Both the position numbers and the translations under genes were made by a program. This document shows, one piece after another, positions 17,988-26,979 of a stretch of DNA of 64,000 bases (the stretch's first letter is position 1; the number at the start of each line of letters is the position of its first letter). The notes beneath the pieces were generated by a model, which saw nothing but the letters and a program-made list of their open reading frames with translations, had not been told where the DNA came from and did no database searches. The DNA lies in contig CAWGTU010000001.1 in the NCBI GenBank assembly GCA_963825635.1, positions 868,001 through 932,000 on the forward strand. Direction: 5' to 3'. The DNA is from JAOUEA01 sp963825635 (lineage in GTDB: Bacteria > Actinomycetota > UBA4738 > HRBIN12).

Positions 17988-18889
17988 CGACCGACCTTCC
18001 GCCGCAGATCCGCCAGCGCACCGTCGCCAAGGCGCGCACGTTGCTCGAGGCCCTGCCGTTCATGCGCGAGCACCACGGCAAGGTGATCGTCGTGAAGTAC
18101 GGCGGCGCCGCGATGGACACCGTGGGCCTCGCTTCGTCGTTCGCCGAGGACGTCTCCTTGCTGCAGAGCGCCGGCACCACGGCGGTCGTGGTGCACGGCG
18201 GCGGGCCGCAGGTCACGAACCTGAGCGAACGGCTCGGCATCGAGACGACGTTCGTCGACGGGCTGCGCGTGACCGACGCCGCGACCCTCGACGTCGCCAC
18301 GATGGTGCTCGCGGGCAAGCTCAACACCGAGGTCGTGGCGTCGCTGGTGACCGGCGGCGTGCGGGCGGTGGGGCTGTCGGGGGTCGACGGAGGCCTGCTG
18401 CTCGCGAGGAAGCAGTCCGGCCCCGACCTCGGGTTCGTCGGCGAGGTGGTGCACGTGAACGCCGACGTGCTGCGCACGCTCACCGACCAGCGGTTCGTGC
18501 CGGTGGTCGCGAGCATCGCGGTCGACGAGACGACCGGCCAGGCCTACAACGTGAACGCCGACGTGGTCGCGAGCCAGCTCGCGATCGAGCTCGGCGCCGA
18601 GAAGCTCGTGTTCATCAACGACGTGCCCGGGCTGATAGGACCGACCGGCGACCTGCTGAGCGAGCTCTCCGCCACCCAATGTCTGGAGCTGCTCGCTCAG
18701 CCGGGGGTCGTCGAGGGAGGCATGATCCCGAAGCTCGAGAGCGCCGTGGCCGCGCTGGCCGCGGGGGTCGGCCGGGTCCATCTCGTCGACGGCCGGGTCG
18801 AGCACTCCCTGGTGCTGGAGATGTTCACGCCCGAGGGCGTGGGCACGATGATCACGCCGGACGCGCCGGCACAAGAGGGCTCCGCATGA
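17984..18889 (+). CDS. argB: Acetylglutamate kinase
   Basis: 301 residues. It phosphorylates N-acetylglutamate. The amino-acid-kinase fold shows the phosphate loops KYGGAAM and VVHGGGPQVTNL, the substrate block AGKLNTEVVASL, VNADVVASQLA, and the C-terminal KLESAVAALAAGVGRVH. The N-terminal extension (IRQRTVAKARTLLEALPFM) is the kind found in hexameric, arginine-inhibited enzymes. In some bacteria PII proteins relieve this inhibition, and a PII gene lies at 34.9 kb, but no contact can be claimed. The GTG start overlaps argJ by four bases. Confidence 0.97.
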   Translation: MTTDLPPQIRQRTVAKARTLLEALPFMREHHGKVIVVKYGGAAMDTVGLASSFAEDVSLLQSAGTTAVVVHGGGPQVTNLSERLGIETTFVDGLRVTDAATLDVATMVLAGKLNTEVVASLVTGGVRAVGLSGVDGGLLLARKQSGPDLGFVGEVVHVNADVLRTLTDQRFVPVVASIAVDETTGQAYNVNADVVASQLAIELGAEKLVFINDVPGLIGPTGDLLSELSATQCLELLAQPGVVEGGMIPKLESAVAALAAGVGRVHLVDGRVEHSLVLEMFTPEGVGTMITPDAPAQEGSA

Positions 18890-20067
18890 ACGAGCCCCAC
18901 GTGATGCCGACGTACGCCCGGTACCGGCTGACCCTCGTGCGCGGCGCGGGGACGCGCGTGTGGGACGACGCCGGCCGCGCGTACCTCGACTTCGCCGGAG
19001 CCCTCGGCGTGAACGCCCTCGGGCATTCCCACCCGGCGTGGGTCGCTGCCGTGCGCGACCAGCTCGACACGCTCGACATGGTGAGCAACCTCTATGCGAC
19101 CGGCCCGCAGGCGGCGCTCGCCGACCGGCTCGCCGCGTCGATGCCCGTGCCCGACGCGCGCGTCTTCTTCTGCAACTCCGGGGCCGAGGCGAACGAGGCC
19201 GGGATCAAGCTGGCGCGCAAGCACGGCCTCGCGATCGGCAAGCCCGCGATCGTCGCGCTCGAGGGGTCGTTCCACGGGCGCACGACCGCCACACTCGCCG
19301 CCACCGGACAGCCGGGCAAGCGCGAGGCGTTCGAGCCGCTCGTCGACTGGTTCCGGTTCGTGCCGCCCGGCGACCTCGACGCGCTCGATGCCGCGATGAC
19401 CCTCGACGTCGGCGCCGTGCTGCTGGAGCCGGTGATGGGGGAGGGCGGCGTGCGGCCGCTCGACGACCGGTACCTCCGAGGGGTGCGGGCCCTCTGCGAC
19501 GAGCGCGGCGCCCTGCTCGTGGCCGACGAGGTGCAGTCGGGCCTCGGCCGGTGCGGCGACTGGGCCGCCCTGCAGCACGCGGGCGTGCAGGCCGACGTGC
19601 TCACGCTCGCCAAGGCGCTCGGCGGCGGGCTCCCGATCGGTGCGATGCTCGCCCGAGCGGGCATCTCGTTCGAGCCCGGCGACCATGCCTCGACGTTCGG
19701 CGGCGGCCCGGTCGTCTGCGCTGGGGCGCTCGCCGTGCTCGAGACGATCGAGCACGACGGGCTGCTCGCACGGGCTCGGGCGATCGGCGACGCCCTGCCG
19801 GCCCAGGTCGCCGCCGCCTCGCCTGCGGGGGCGGTCCTCGACGCCCGCGGTCGCGGATGCCTCTGGGGTTTCCAGCTCGCGCGCCCTGTCGCGAACGACG
19901 TCGTCGTGGCGATGATCGACGAGGGTGTGCTGGCGACCCCCGCGGGGACCGACGTCCTGCGGATGTCGCCGCCGCTGGTCGCGACCGACGACGATGTGGC
20001 GGAGGCGGCCCGAGCGTTCGGCGCCGCGGCCGCGCGCGTGCTCGAGCCCGAGGAGGCGCCGGCATGA
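18886..20067 (+). CDS. argD: Acetylornithine aminotransferase
   Basis: 393 residues, PLP-dependent, class III. It transaminates the N-acetylglutamate semialdehyde to N-acetylornithine. Visible blocks are ALGVNALGHSHPAWVAAV, FCNSGAEANEAGIKLARK, SFHGRTTATLAATG, ADEVQSGLGRCG and the PLP lysine in LTLAKALGGGLPIGA. ATG 18886 overlaps the argB stop (ATGA); long in-frame extensions upstream lie inside argB and are rejected. The operon lacks argF at the position it has in some actinobacteria (between argD and argR). Confidence 0.96.
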   Translation: MNEPHVMPTYARYRLTLVRGAGTRVWDDAGRAYLDFAGALGVNALGHSHPAWVAAVRDQLDTLDMVSNLYATGPQAALADRLAASMPVPDARVFFCNSGAEANEAGIKLARKHGLAIGKPAIVALEGSFHGRTTATLAATGQPGKREAFEPLVDWFRFVPPGDLDALDAAMTLDVGAVLLEPVMGEGGVRPLDDRYLRGVRALCDERGALLVADEVQSGLGRCGDWAALQHAGVQADVLTLAKALGGGLPIGAMLARAGISFEPGDHASTFGGGPVVCAGALAVLETIEHDGLLARARAIGDALPAQVAAASPAGAVLDARGRGCLWGFQLARPVANDVVVAMIDEGVLATPAGTDVLRMSPPLVATDDDVAEAARAFGAAAARVLEPEEAPA

Positions 20068-20540
20068 CCCGTGCCAACGGAGCCTCCAAGTCCAAGCGGC
20101 AGCAGTCGATCCTCGGGCTGCTCGCGAAGGAGCGTCTCGCGAGCCAGCAGGAGATCCGGGAGCGCCTGGCGTACATGGGCATCGAGGCCACGCAGTCCAC
20201 GATCAGCCGCGACATCGAGGAACTCGGCCTCGCGCGTGTGCACGACGCCCAGGGCACGCGCTACGTCGTGCCGGGCGACGCCGGTTCCTACGGTCCGATG
20301 GCGCTGCTGCGGCACCTGCTCGACGAGTTCGCGTTGTCGTTCGTCGCGAGCGACGCCGGCCTGATCGTCCGAACCTCGCCCGGCGCCGCCGCCGCCCTCG
20401 CCGAGGGCATCGACCGCGCCGGGCTCGACGGGGTGGCCGGCACGATCGCCGGCGACAACACGATCCTGATCCTCGGCCGCGAGGGCGTGAAGCCACCCGC
20501 GATCGAGCGATCGCTCAACCAGATCATGGAGGCAAGCTGA
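20064..20540 (+). CDS. argR: Arginine repressor
   Basis: 158 residues. The N-terminal winged helix includes SQQEIRERLAYMGIEATQ followed by STISRDIEELGLARV, the ArgR signature. The C-terminal part (about 80-155) is the hexamerisation and arginine-binding domain, with GTIAGDNTILILGRE carrying the ligand-contacting GDN. It should repress this operon through the ARG box at 15723. ATG 20064 overlaps the argD stop by four bases. Because it is inside the operon it controls, the circuit is autoregulatory. Confidence 0.96.
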   Translation: MTRANGASKSKRQQSILGLLAKERLASQQEIRERLAYMGIEATQSTISRDIEELGLARVHDAQGTRYVVPGDAGSYGPMALLRHLLDEFALSFVASDAGLIVRTSPGAAAALAEGIDRAGLDGVAGTIAGDNTILILGREGVKPPAIERSLNQIMEAS

Positions 20541-21754
20541 TGGACACCAACGGTGGCGCAGGCTCGAAGAAGGCGGTGCTCGCCTACAGCGGCGGGCTCG
20601 ACACCTCGGTCACGATCCGCTGGCTCACCGAGCAGGGCTACGAGGTGCACGCGGTCGCCGTCGACGTCGGACAGCGTGAGGACTTCGACGAGATCGTCGA
20701 GCGCGGGAAGAAGGCGGGCGCGGCGAGCGTGCGCGTGGCCGACGCGGTCGACCGCTACGCGGCGGAGTTCCTCACGCCCGCGATCAAGGCCAACGGCCTC
20801 TACGAGCAGAAGTACCCGATGGTGTCGGGGCTGGCGCGCCCCTGCATCGTCGAGGAGGTCGTGAAGGTCGCGCGCGAGGTCGGCGCGAGCGTCGTCGCCC
20901 ACGGCTGCACCGGCAAGGGGAACGACCAGGTGCGCTTCGAGGTGTCGTTCGGCGTGCTCGCACCCGACCTCGAGGTGCTGGCGCCGATCCGCGACGCGAA
21001 CATCCCGCGCGAGAAGGCGATCGCGCTCGCCGACGAGTGGGGCATCCCGATCGCGAGCGTCGTCACCACCTACTCGGTCGACGAGAACGTCTGGGGGCGC
21101 ACCGCGGAGTGCGGCCCGCTCGAGGACCCCTGGGTCGCCCCGCCCGAGGACGCGTTCGAGCGGACCGCCCCGCCCGAGGACCGTCCGACCGAGCCCGCCG
21201 AGATCACCCTGACGTTCGACCGCGGGGTCCCGGTCGCGCTCGACGGCGAGGCCGTCGCGCTCCCCGAGCTGATCCGCCGGCTCGACGTGCTCGGCGGCTC
21301 CTACGGGTTCGGCCGGGTCGACATGATCGAGAACCGCCGGGTCGGCATCAAGAGCCGCGAGCTCTACGAGGTGCCCGGCGCCCTCGCGATCATCCGGGCG
21401 CACCAGGCGCTCGAGGACCTGACGCTCGAGCGCGACCTCGCGCACCACAAGCCCCAGCTCGAGCAGCGCTGGGCCGACCTCGTGTACGACGGGCAGTGGT
21501 TCTCGCCGCTGCGCGCCGCGATCGACGCCTACGTCGACGCGACGCAGGCGCAGGTGACCGGCGACGTCCGGTTGCGGTTCGAGCCGGGCTCGTGCACGGT
21601 CGTCGGCCGACGCAGCGACCATTCCCTCTACGACCTGTCGCTCGCGACGTACGGCAGCGGCGACGCGTTCGATCAATCCGATGCCGAGGGCTACGTGCGC
21701 CTGTACGGGCTGCCGCTCAAGGTGTGGTCGGCGAAGCAGGGGACCGGCGCGTGA
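20540..21754 (+). CDS. argG: Argininosuccinate synthase
   Basis: 404 residues. It joins citrulline and aspartate using ATP. The PP-loop is AYSGGLDTSVTIRWL, followed by GQREDFDE, RPCIVEEVV, HGCTGKGNDQVRFE, and SVDENVWGRTAECGPLEDPW, all standard for ArgG. The start overlaps the argR stop by one base (TGATG), and the stop overlaps argH by four. Its substrate citrulline requires ornithine carbamoyltransferase, which is not encoded here. Confidence 0.97.
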   Translation: MDTNGGAGSKKAVLAYSGGLDTSVTIRWLTEQGYEVHAVAVDVGQREDFDEIVERGKKAGAASVRVADAVDRYAAEFLTPAIKANGLYEQKYPMVSGLARPCIVEEVVKVAREVGASVVAHGCTGKGNDQVRFEVSFGVLAPDLEVLAPIRDANIPREKAIALADEWGIPIASVVTTYSVDENVWGRTAECGPLEDPWVAPPEDAFERTAPPEDRPTEPAEITLTFDRGVPVALDGEAVALPELIRRLDVLGGSYGFGRVDMIENRRVGIKSRELYEVPGALAIIRAHQALEDLTLERDLAHHKPQLEQRWADLVYDGQWFSPLRAAIDAYVDATQAQVTGDVRLRFEPGSCTVVGRRSDHSLYDLSLATYGSGDAFDQSDAEGYVRLYGLPLKVWSAKQGTGA

Positions 21755-23142
21755 CCGACGGCTCCACGCCGCTCTGGGCGGGCCGCTTCTCGACCCCGCC
21801 CGCCGCCGAGGCGCACGCGCTCGGCCGTTCGCTGCACTTCGACGTGCGCCTGGCTTCCGTCGACGTCGACGCATCGATCGCGCACGTCCGCGCCCTGCAG
21901 GATGCCGGCCTGCTCGACGCCGACGAGGCGGCCACCTTGGAAGAGGCGCTCGCGGCCGTAGGTGACGACATCGCCGAGGGACGGTTCGTCTTCCACGACG
22001 CCGACGAGGACATCCACTCGGCGATCGAGCGGGGCGTCACCGAGCGCCTCGGCGACCTCGGGGCGAAGCTCCATGCCGGCCGTTCCCGCAACGACCTCGT
22101 CGTCACCGATCTCCGACTCTGGCTGCTCGCGGCCGGCAGGCGTATCGACGGCCTCGTCGTGGCGTTGGCGGAGGCCTTGATCGCCCGTGCCCTCGAGCAC
22201 GCGGAGACCGTCATGCCGGGCACGACGCACGCCCGGTTCGCGCAGCCGGTCACGCTCGGCCACCACCTGCTCGCTCACGCCTGGGCCCTCTCGCGCGACC
22301 TCGAGCGCCTCGCCGAGTGGTCGGTCCGCTCCTCGACGAGTGCCCTCGGCGCCGGCGCGACCGCGACCTCGACGCTCGGCCTCGACCCCGACATGACCGC
22401 GGCCCGCCTCGGCATGCACCGGGCGTTCGCGAACTCGATCGACGCGGTGAGCGACCGCGACTTCGTGCAGGAGTTCCTCGCGGTGGTCGCGATCTGCGCC
22501 ACGCACCTGTCGCGTCTGGCCGCGGACCTCACCCGCTGGACCGACGAGTCCCTCGGATGGGCGTCGCTCGACGAGGCGTACTCCACCGGGTCGAGCATGA
22601 TGCCGCAGAAGCGGAACCCCGACACGGCCGAGCTTGTTCGCGGCAAGGCGGCCCGGGTCGCCGGGGACTTCGTGTCGCTCACGGCCTTGCTGCAGGGCTT
22701 GCCCCTCGGGTACCACCGCGACCTGCAGGAGGACAAGGAACCAGCGTTCGACGCCGCCGACACGCTCGAGCTGGTGCTCCCGGCGCTCACGGGGGCGATC
22801 TCCACGATCCGCTTCGACGTCGACGCGATGCGCGCCGCCTGCGCCGCCGAGGGGCTCTACGCGACCGATCTCGCCGAGGCGCTCGTGCGCGACGGCGTGC
22901 CGTTCCGCGAGGCGCACCGCCGCACGGGCGAGCTCCTCAAACAGGTCGACGAGGAAGGACGCTCGCTCGCCGACCTCACCGACGAGGACTGGAAGGCGTT
23001 CGGCGTACCAGGTGGCGCCGAGCTGCTCAACCCCGACCGCGGCGTCGCCTCGCGAACGATGACTGGAGGCCCGTCGGCCGAGAGCGTCAGGTCGCAGGCT
23101 GATGCGCTCGAGCGGACGATCGCAGGCCGTCCGGCGCCCTAG
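21751..23142 (+). CDS. argH: Argininosuccinate lyase
   Basis: 463 residues, fumarase/aspartase superfamily. It splits argininosuccinate to arginine and fumarate. The three conserved regions are HAGRSRNDLVVTDLRLWL, PGTTHARFAQPVTLGHHL and the catalytic serine loop GSSMMPQKRNPDTAELVRG. It is the last gene of the arg operon. Its TAG stop overlaps the convergent SDR stop in a shared CTAG, leaving no room for a separate terminator between them. Confidence 0.97.
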   Translation: MTDGSTPLWAGRFSTPPAAEAHALGRSLHFDVRLASVDVDASIAHVRALQDAGLLDADEAATLEEALAAVGDDIAEGRFVFHDADEDIHSAIERGVTERLGDLGAKLHAGRSRNDLVVTDLRLWLLAAGRRIDGLVVALAEALIARALEHAETVMPGTTHARFAQPVTLGHHLLAHAWALSRDLERLAEWSVRSSTSALGAGATATSTLGLDPDMTAARLGMHRAFANSIDAVSDRDFVQEFLAVVAICATHLSRLAADLTRWTDESLGWASLDEAYSTGSSMMPQKRNPDTAELVRGKAARVAGDFVSLTALLQGLPLGYHRDLQEDKEPAFDAADTLELVLPALTGAISTIRFDVDAMRAACAAEGLYATDLAEALVRDGVPFREAHRRTGELLKQVDEEGRSLADLTDEDWKAFGVPGGAELLNPDRGVASRTMTGGPSAESVRSQADALERTIAGRPAP

Positions 23143-24104
23143 GGGAACGCCACTCCGGTCAGGCGCTCACAGAGCCTCCACAGCGCGTCGCGTTCCTCAG
23201 CAGAGGCGCCCGAGGGAACGAGCTTCGTGGTCGAGCGCGGCGCGCGATCCAACCAGAACTTCCCGGTAAGACGGCCGGGCTCCTCGGCGGCGGCGAGCCA
23301 CACGATCGTGTCGGCGCCTTCCTCGGGAGAGCGCAGGATCGGGCCGAGCAGGGTGCGGAAGCCGGGCAGCCCGGTCTCGAGGCCCGGCGTGTCGGCCCAG
23401 CCGGGGTGCATCGCGTGCACGGCGATACGGTCGTCGCGCAGGCGCTTGCCCCACTCCTCGGCGAGCACGACCTGCGCGCGCTTGGCCCGGGCGTACGCCG
23501 TCGTGCCCGAGTAGTCGTCGGCATCCATCTCGAGGGCGTCGACGTCGAGGGACTGCGTGTACATGCCGCCGCTCGCGATCCAGAGGACCCGGGCGCCACC
23601 GGGGGTCGTGCGCAGCAGCGGGAGCAGCTCGCTCGTCAGCAGGAACGGGCCGAGCACCATCGTGGCGAACGTCATCTCGTGACCGTCGACGGATCCCTTC
23701 CGCTCTGCGAGGAGGGCACCCGCGTTGTGCACGAGCACGTCGAGACGCGACTCCCGCTCCCGGATCTCGCTCGCGACTCGCCGCACGTCGCCCAGAGAGC
23801 TGAGGTCGGCGACGTAGAGGGCCGCCGGGGCGCCGCCGATCGCATCGAGCTCCTCCACGGCGGCCGCGCCGCGCTCGGCGTTGCGAGCGACGATGCGCAC
23901 CGAGGTCCCGGTGCGCACGAGGGCCTTCGCGGTCACGAGCCCGAGCCCCGAGTTGCCGCCGGTGATCACGACCGTCTTCCCGCTCATGTCGAATGAGGCG
24001 AGATCGGGCCAGTCGTACATTCGACGGCGCGCCTCGTAGCCGACCTTCGTGAAGCTGCCGACTACGCTGGTCTCGAGCACGGCGTCGACGACGCGCCTCA
24101 GCAT
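23139..24104 (-). CDS. Short-chain dehydrogenase/reductase (DHRS12-like)
   Basis: 321 residues, longer than a classical SDR because of a roughly 40-residue N-terminal extension (VVGSFTKVGYEARRRMYDWP). The NAD(P) site is VVITGGNSGLGLVTAK, then NAGALL; the catalytic pair is S in IASGGMYT and YARAKRAQ (YxxxK). The long form with GYEARRR resembles dehydrogenase/reductase SDR family member 12. GGAGGGAG lies upstream of ATG 24104. The substrate, perhaps a lipid or sterol-like ketone, is unknown. Confidence 0.85.
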   Translation of the reverse strand: MLRRVVDAVLETSVVGSFTKVGYEARRRMYDWPDLASFDMSGKTVVITGGNSGLGLVTAKALVRTGTSVRIVARNAERGAAAVEELDAIGGAPAALYVADLSSLGDVRRVASEIRERESRLDVLVHNAGALLAERKGSVDGHEMTFATMVLGPFLLTSELLPLLRTTPGGARVLWIASGGMYTQSLDVDALEMDADDYSGTTAYARAKRAQVVLAEEWGKRLRDDRIAVHAMHPGWADTPGLETGLPGFRTLLGPILRSPEEGADTIVWLAAAEEPGRLTGKFWLDRAPRSTTKLVPSGASAEERDALWRLCERLTGVAFP

Positions 24105-24125
24105 GCCGTCTCCCTCCGCATGTCC

Positions 24126-24260
24126 ATGCCCTCGACGCTACCCGACGCGGTGGGGACGCACGCCCGTGAGACCAATGCGTCGCGATGCGTCACGTTCCTC
24201 GAGGTGACCGAGGACAAGGTGCGGGCCCTCACGGTCGGCGGCCTGTTTCGAGAGTCCTAA
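24126..24260 (+). CDS. Possible 44-aa ORF or gene remnant
   Basis: An ATG-to-TAA frame whose second half (CVTFLEVTEDKVRALTVGG) has protein-like sequence and GC-rich third positions. It lacks a ribosome site. It resembles the last strand-helix of a small alpha/beta barrel protein, so it may be the surviving end of a deleted gene. Weak evidence. Confidence 0.25.
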   Translation: MPSTLPDAVGTHARETNASRCVTFLEVTEDKVRALTVGGLFRES

Positions 24261-24410
24261 CCCAAGTGCACGCGGGCCGTGACCGGCTCGTAAGCAGTCG
24301 GTAAGCGCGCTCCCTCAGGATGCGTGATGCAACGCGATCCGGCCGGATCGACGGGTGGTCCGCAGATGCGGCACCGTCCAAGCATCGCCGACCGAAGGAG
24401 GCAAACCGAC

Positions 24411-24848
24411 ATGCGTGGAAGCATCTCGATTCTCATCCTCGCCCTGGGGGCTGCACTCGCCGTTCCGGGCGCCGCCCTCGCGAAGGGTCCGCCACAGCCC
24501 TCGTTCTATGTGGACGGCACCGTGTACCGGACGATCGGGACCCCGACCGACTTCGAACACACGGGAGCTCCTGCTCACTCGTTCGACACGATCTACGCGT
24601 TCCCGATGGGCACGCAGATGAACGTCGCCACCGCAGCGCCTGGAGACGACGGCTACAACGGCGGGCGGTGGCAGGTCCGCGGCCTGTCGTTCAGCAACTA
24701 CGCGTCGGCCGCGGCCACCTACGGTGGGGCCAACGGCGTCTTCGACACTGAGGGGGAGGTTCATGCGGCACTGACGGCCGGAGCCGCGACGGACCAGGGG
24801 ATCGTGAAGTGGTTCGAGTGCCCGGTGATCCCCGTGCCCGGGCGTTGA
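24411..24848 (+). CDS. Small secreted protein, unknown
   Basis: 145 residues. The first 24 or so form a Sec signal peptide (ISILILALGAALAVPGAALA). The mature part is polar with many Gly, Tyr and Thr residues (FYVDGTVYRTIGTPTDFEHT), and I recognise no family. AAGGAGG is nine bases before ATG 24411, which decides against the in-frame ATG at 24324. A strong intrinsic terminator follows within 15 bp, so it is a monocistronic unit. Presumably extracellular. Confidence 0.75.
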   Translation: MRGSISILILALGAALAVPGAALAKGPPQPSFYVDGTVYRTIGTPTDFEHTGAPAHSFDTIYAFPMGTQMNVATAAPGDDGYNGGRWQVRGLSFSNYASAAATYGGANGVFDTEGEVHAALTAGAATDQGIVKWFECPVIPVPGR

Positions 24849-24862
24849 CAGTCCACATCGAG

Positions 24863-24897
24863 AAGAGCCCGACCTGCTCGTTGGGTCGGGCTCTTTT
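24863..24897 (+). terminator. Intrinsic terminator
   Basis: A perfect 12-bp stem AAGAGCCCGACC / GGTCGGGCTCTT with a 9-base loop, running into a T-rich tract (TCTTTT). It ends the small secreted-protein gene. Confidence 0.9.
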
Positions 24898-25185
24898 CGA
24901 TCCGACCAGACTGAGATCGCAGTTGTCTCAGGAGCTTGACGCTCTGCCCCTGCTTGCTGCGGTGTCTCAGCCATCCGACGAAGCCTCCACGGGCCATGCG
25001 ACGAGCCCCCCAACGCCCGGCAGGGTCCAGCAGGATCGCGGCAGCGGGGTGGCGCCCCTCACCCCGCAGGGCACAGCCACCGCATGACTTACCGCTGGGC
25101 GGTGCGGCCTGCGTGGTCGACTCGAGGGGGAGGGCTGTTCGCGTCGCCCCCGCTAGGTCTCAGTTCGTGGCGGCTTACTCGTTCG
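24898..25185. other. Intergenic stretch without a supported gene
   Basis: No frame here has coding character on either strand and no structured RNA is apparent. It begins the lower-GC patch that continues to about 25.76 kb. Confidence 0.5.
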
Positions 25186-25431
25186 CTAGTTGGGCCCGAG
25201 CAGCCGAGGGTCGTTCGGGAGGAAGAAGTCGCGTGAGTCCAGCCGACGGGCCACGCGAGGTGCGATCGCTTGTAGGTCGGCGAACTCCTCAGTAGTCAGT
25301 TCCAACCATACCCACGACTCGTCTACGGTCGTGGAGCCCATCCAGGTGGACCCATCGGGACGCAAGAGGTGTGGGTCGTCTGGGAGTTCCGGATTGTGCC
25401 ACTCGGCCAAGTCGCCGACCGAGGCCAGCAT
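25186..25431 (-). CDS. Hypothetical ORF (81 aa) in lower-GC patch
   Basis: MLASVGDLAEWHNPELPDDP onward, with TTVDESWVWLELTTEEFADL in the middle, reads like a genuine soluble acidic protein. It is in the same frame as the ORF at 25450-25701, separated from it by one TAG and six sense codons, so the pair could be one gene with a nonsense mutation. Base composition is visibly less GC-rich than the surroundings. There is no clear ribosome site. Family unknown; possible foreign origin. Confidence 0.35.
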   Translation of the reverse strand: MLASVGDLAEWHNPELPDDPHLLRPDGSTWMGSTTVDESWVWLELTTEEFADLQAIAPRVARRLDSRDFFLPNDPRLLGPN

Positions 25432-25449
25432 CTGCTTCGTCCTCGATCC

Positions 25450-25701
25450 CTACCGGTAGTGGCGAACCGGAACGCTTTCCTCCGACCGCAACTCAGCGCC
25501 TGGCCAAGCAGTGGCTGCAGTTTCGTCCAAGAATTCTGTTTCCAAGGCCGAAGTCATTCCCTCTGAGAGTCCAGGGTAGGCATCATCCAGTCGCCACACG
25601 AGGCCGAGTATCGAGCACGATTCAAGAGCCAGCGTAAGAACCTCGTTGAGCAAGTTCCCTCTAAGGCGCTCCGTCAAGGCGAACGGCGTGCGACGCATCA
25701 T
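25450..25701 (-). CDS. Hypothetical ORF (83 aa), possible 5' half of an interrupted gene
   Basis: An 83-residue frame (MMRRTPFALTERLRGNLLNE; LSEGMTSALETEFLDETAAT) just upstream of and in frame with the 81-aa ORF. Read through the TAG at 25450 the two would form a protein of about 170 residues. Composition is near 55% GC against about 70% around it. No family recognised and no good ribosome site; either a decaying acquired gene or two small real ones. Confidence 0.35.
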   Translation of the reverse strand: MMRRTPFALTERLRGNLLNEVLTLALESCSILGLVWRLDDAYPGLSEGMTSALETEFLDETAATAWPGAELRSEESVPVRHYR

Positions 25702-25764
25702 GGCCCAATCACCGGGATGCGCCTCTTGCCGAGCGGCAGTACCGAGTGGTCGGTACCACCGAGG

Positions 25765-26898
25765 TCACGATCCTGCGGGTGTCCCGGCCTGCAGGTCCGT
25801 CGGAGGCGTGACGGGAACTCCACGCTTACGCTGCAGCTCGAGGTACTCGCTGCGGCGCCGGAACGTATCGCGCAGCTCGACGGTGAGCGAGTCGACGAAC
25901 TGATCGCGGTAGGCGGCATCGACGAGGATCGTGACGGCGTAGTAGAGCCCCGCGAAGGCCGCGACCCCGGTCGCCACGCGCAGCAGCGCCTCGTTCACCT
26001 GCACGTCGTCACCGAACCACGTGATCGTGAAGTACACGTCACCGGGCGTGAGCAACCACGTCTGGCGGACCGCCTCGTTCACGAGCAGGGCGCCGAGCAC
26101 GACGTAGAAGAGCCAGATCGCGGCGCTCACGAACAGCACCTGCAGCATCTCGCTGATCAACGCGACCGCGGCGAGGTTCAGGCGCTCCTTGCGCCGCAAG
26201 GGCACGTCGCCGACCGACGATTCGGCCTGCACCTCGCGCACCACGCCGGGAAGCCGTACGGCCAGGAACACCATCGCGAGCAGCACGAAGATGCCCATCG
26301 CCGTCCAGAACGCGCCCGGGCCCGGCGTCGTGAAGACCTGCCAGATCTCGGTCGTGAAGAACATCACGAGGGAGAAGAAGAGCAGCAGAGGCACGGCGCG
26401 CACGAGCACCGAGAGCGACGCGCCGAGCTGGGTGAAGAACCGACGGCCCGTCCATCGTACGAGCGAGACCACGCCGAAGCCGATCACGAGGTACACGAGC
26501 ACGAGCAGCGCTGCGTTCACGAGCATCGTGTTGAACCCGAACAGCCACTGCCCGCTGAAGACGATCGGCAGCAGGCCCGGAAGGACGACGAACGCGGCGA
26601 GCTCGGGCCGCTCCACCCGTGAGGGCACCGAGAGGAACGAGCGACCGCGCGCGACGTTCAGCACCCCGAACGCGCCGAACAGGATCGCGGCGCCGCCGAG
26701 CGCGAACACCAGGTTCACCCACGGCGGCGCCTCGAGGTCCATCGCGTTCACGATCTCGAGCACGAACACGAGCGACAGGAACGGGATCGCGCGCGTGAAC
26801 ACGTCCTCGGCCGCGGAGAAGTCGAGGATCAGGTTCGGCAACCCGGCGCGTCGGAACCCGCGCTCGAGCTCCGCGATGCGTGCGGCGTCGTCGCTCAC
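25765..26898 (-). CDS. Polytopic membrane protein, unknown
   Basis: 377 residues. A short N-terminal cytoplasmic helix (IAELERGFRRAGLPNLILDF) is followed by about eight hydrophobic segments, for example LSLVFVLEIVNAMDL, AAILFGAFGVLNVA, LVYLVIGFGVVSLV and VMFFTTEIWQVF, then a basic C-terminal tail (ELRDTFRRRSEYLELQRKRG). I see no transporter or enzyme motif. The start is GTG 26898. It is divergent from the PIG-L deacetylase gene. Confidence 0.75.
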   Translation of the reverse strand: MSDDAARIAELERGFRRAGLPNLILDFSAAEDVFTRAIPFLSLVFVLEIVNAMDLEAPPWVNLVFALGGAAILFGAFGVLNVARGRSFLSVPSRVERPELAAFVVLPGLLPIVFSGQWLFGFNTMLVNAALLVLVYLVIGFGVVSLVRWTGRRFFTQLGASLSVLVRAVPLLLFFSLVMFFTTEIWQVFTTPGPGAFWTAMGIFVLLAMVFLAVRLPGVVREVQAESSVGDVPLRRKERLNLAAVALISEMLQVLFVSAAIWLFYVVLGALLVNEAVRQTWLLTPGDVYFTITWFGDDVQVNEALLRVATGVAAFAGLYYAVTILVDAAYRDQFVDSLTVELRDTFRRRSEYLELQRKRGVPVTPPTDLQAGTPAGS

Positions 26899-26979
26899 CC
26901 GGGCATCGAACCACGCGAGGACCGCCGTATCCCGCAGGCGATGGCCCCTTCCGCGCCGTGGTCGTTAGGCTGGACGCTC

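Noticed and set aside
24315..25013. Open frame antisense to the small secreted protein
   Set aside because: The + strand gene has a signal peptide, ribosome site and terminator; the antisense product has no coding features.
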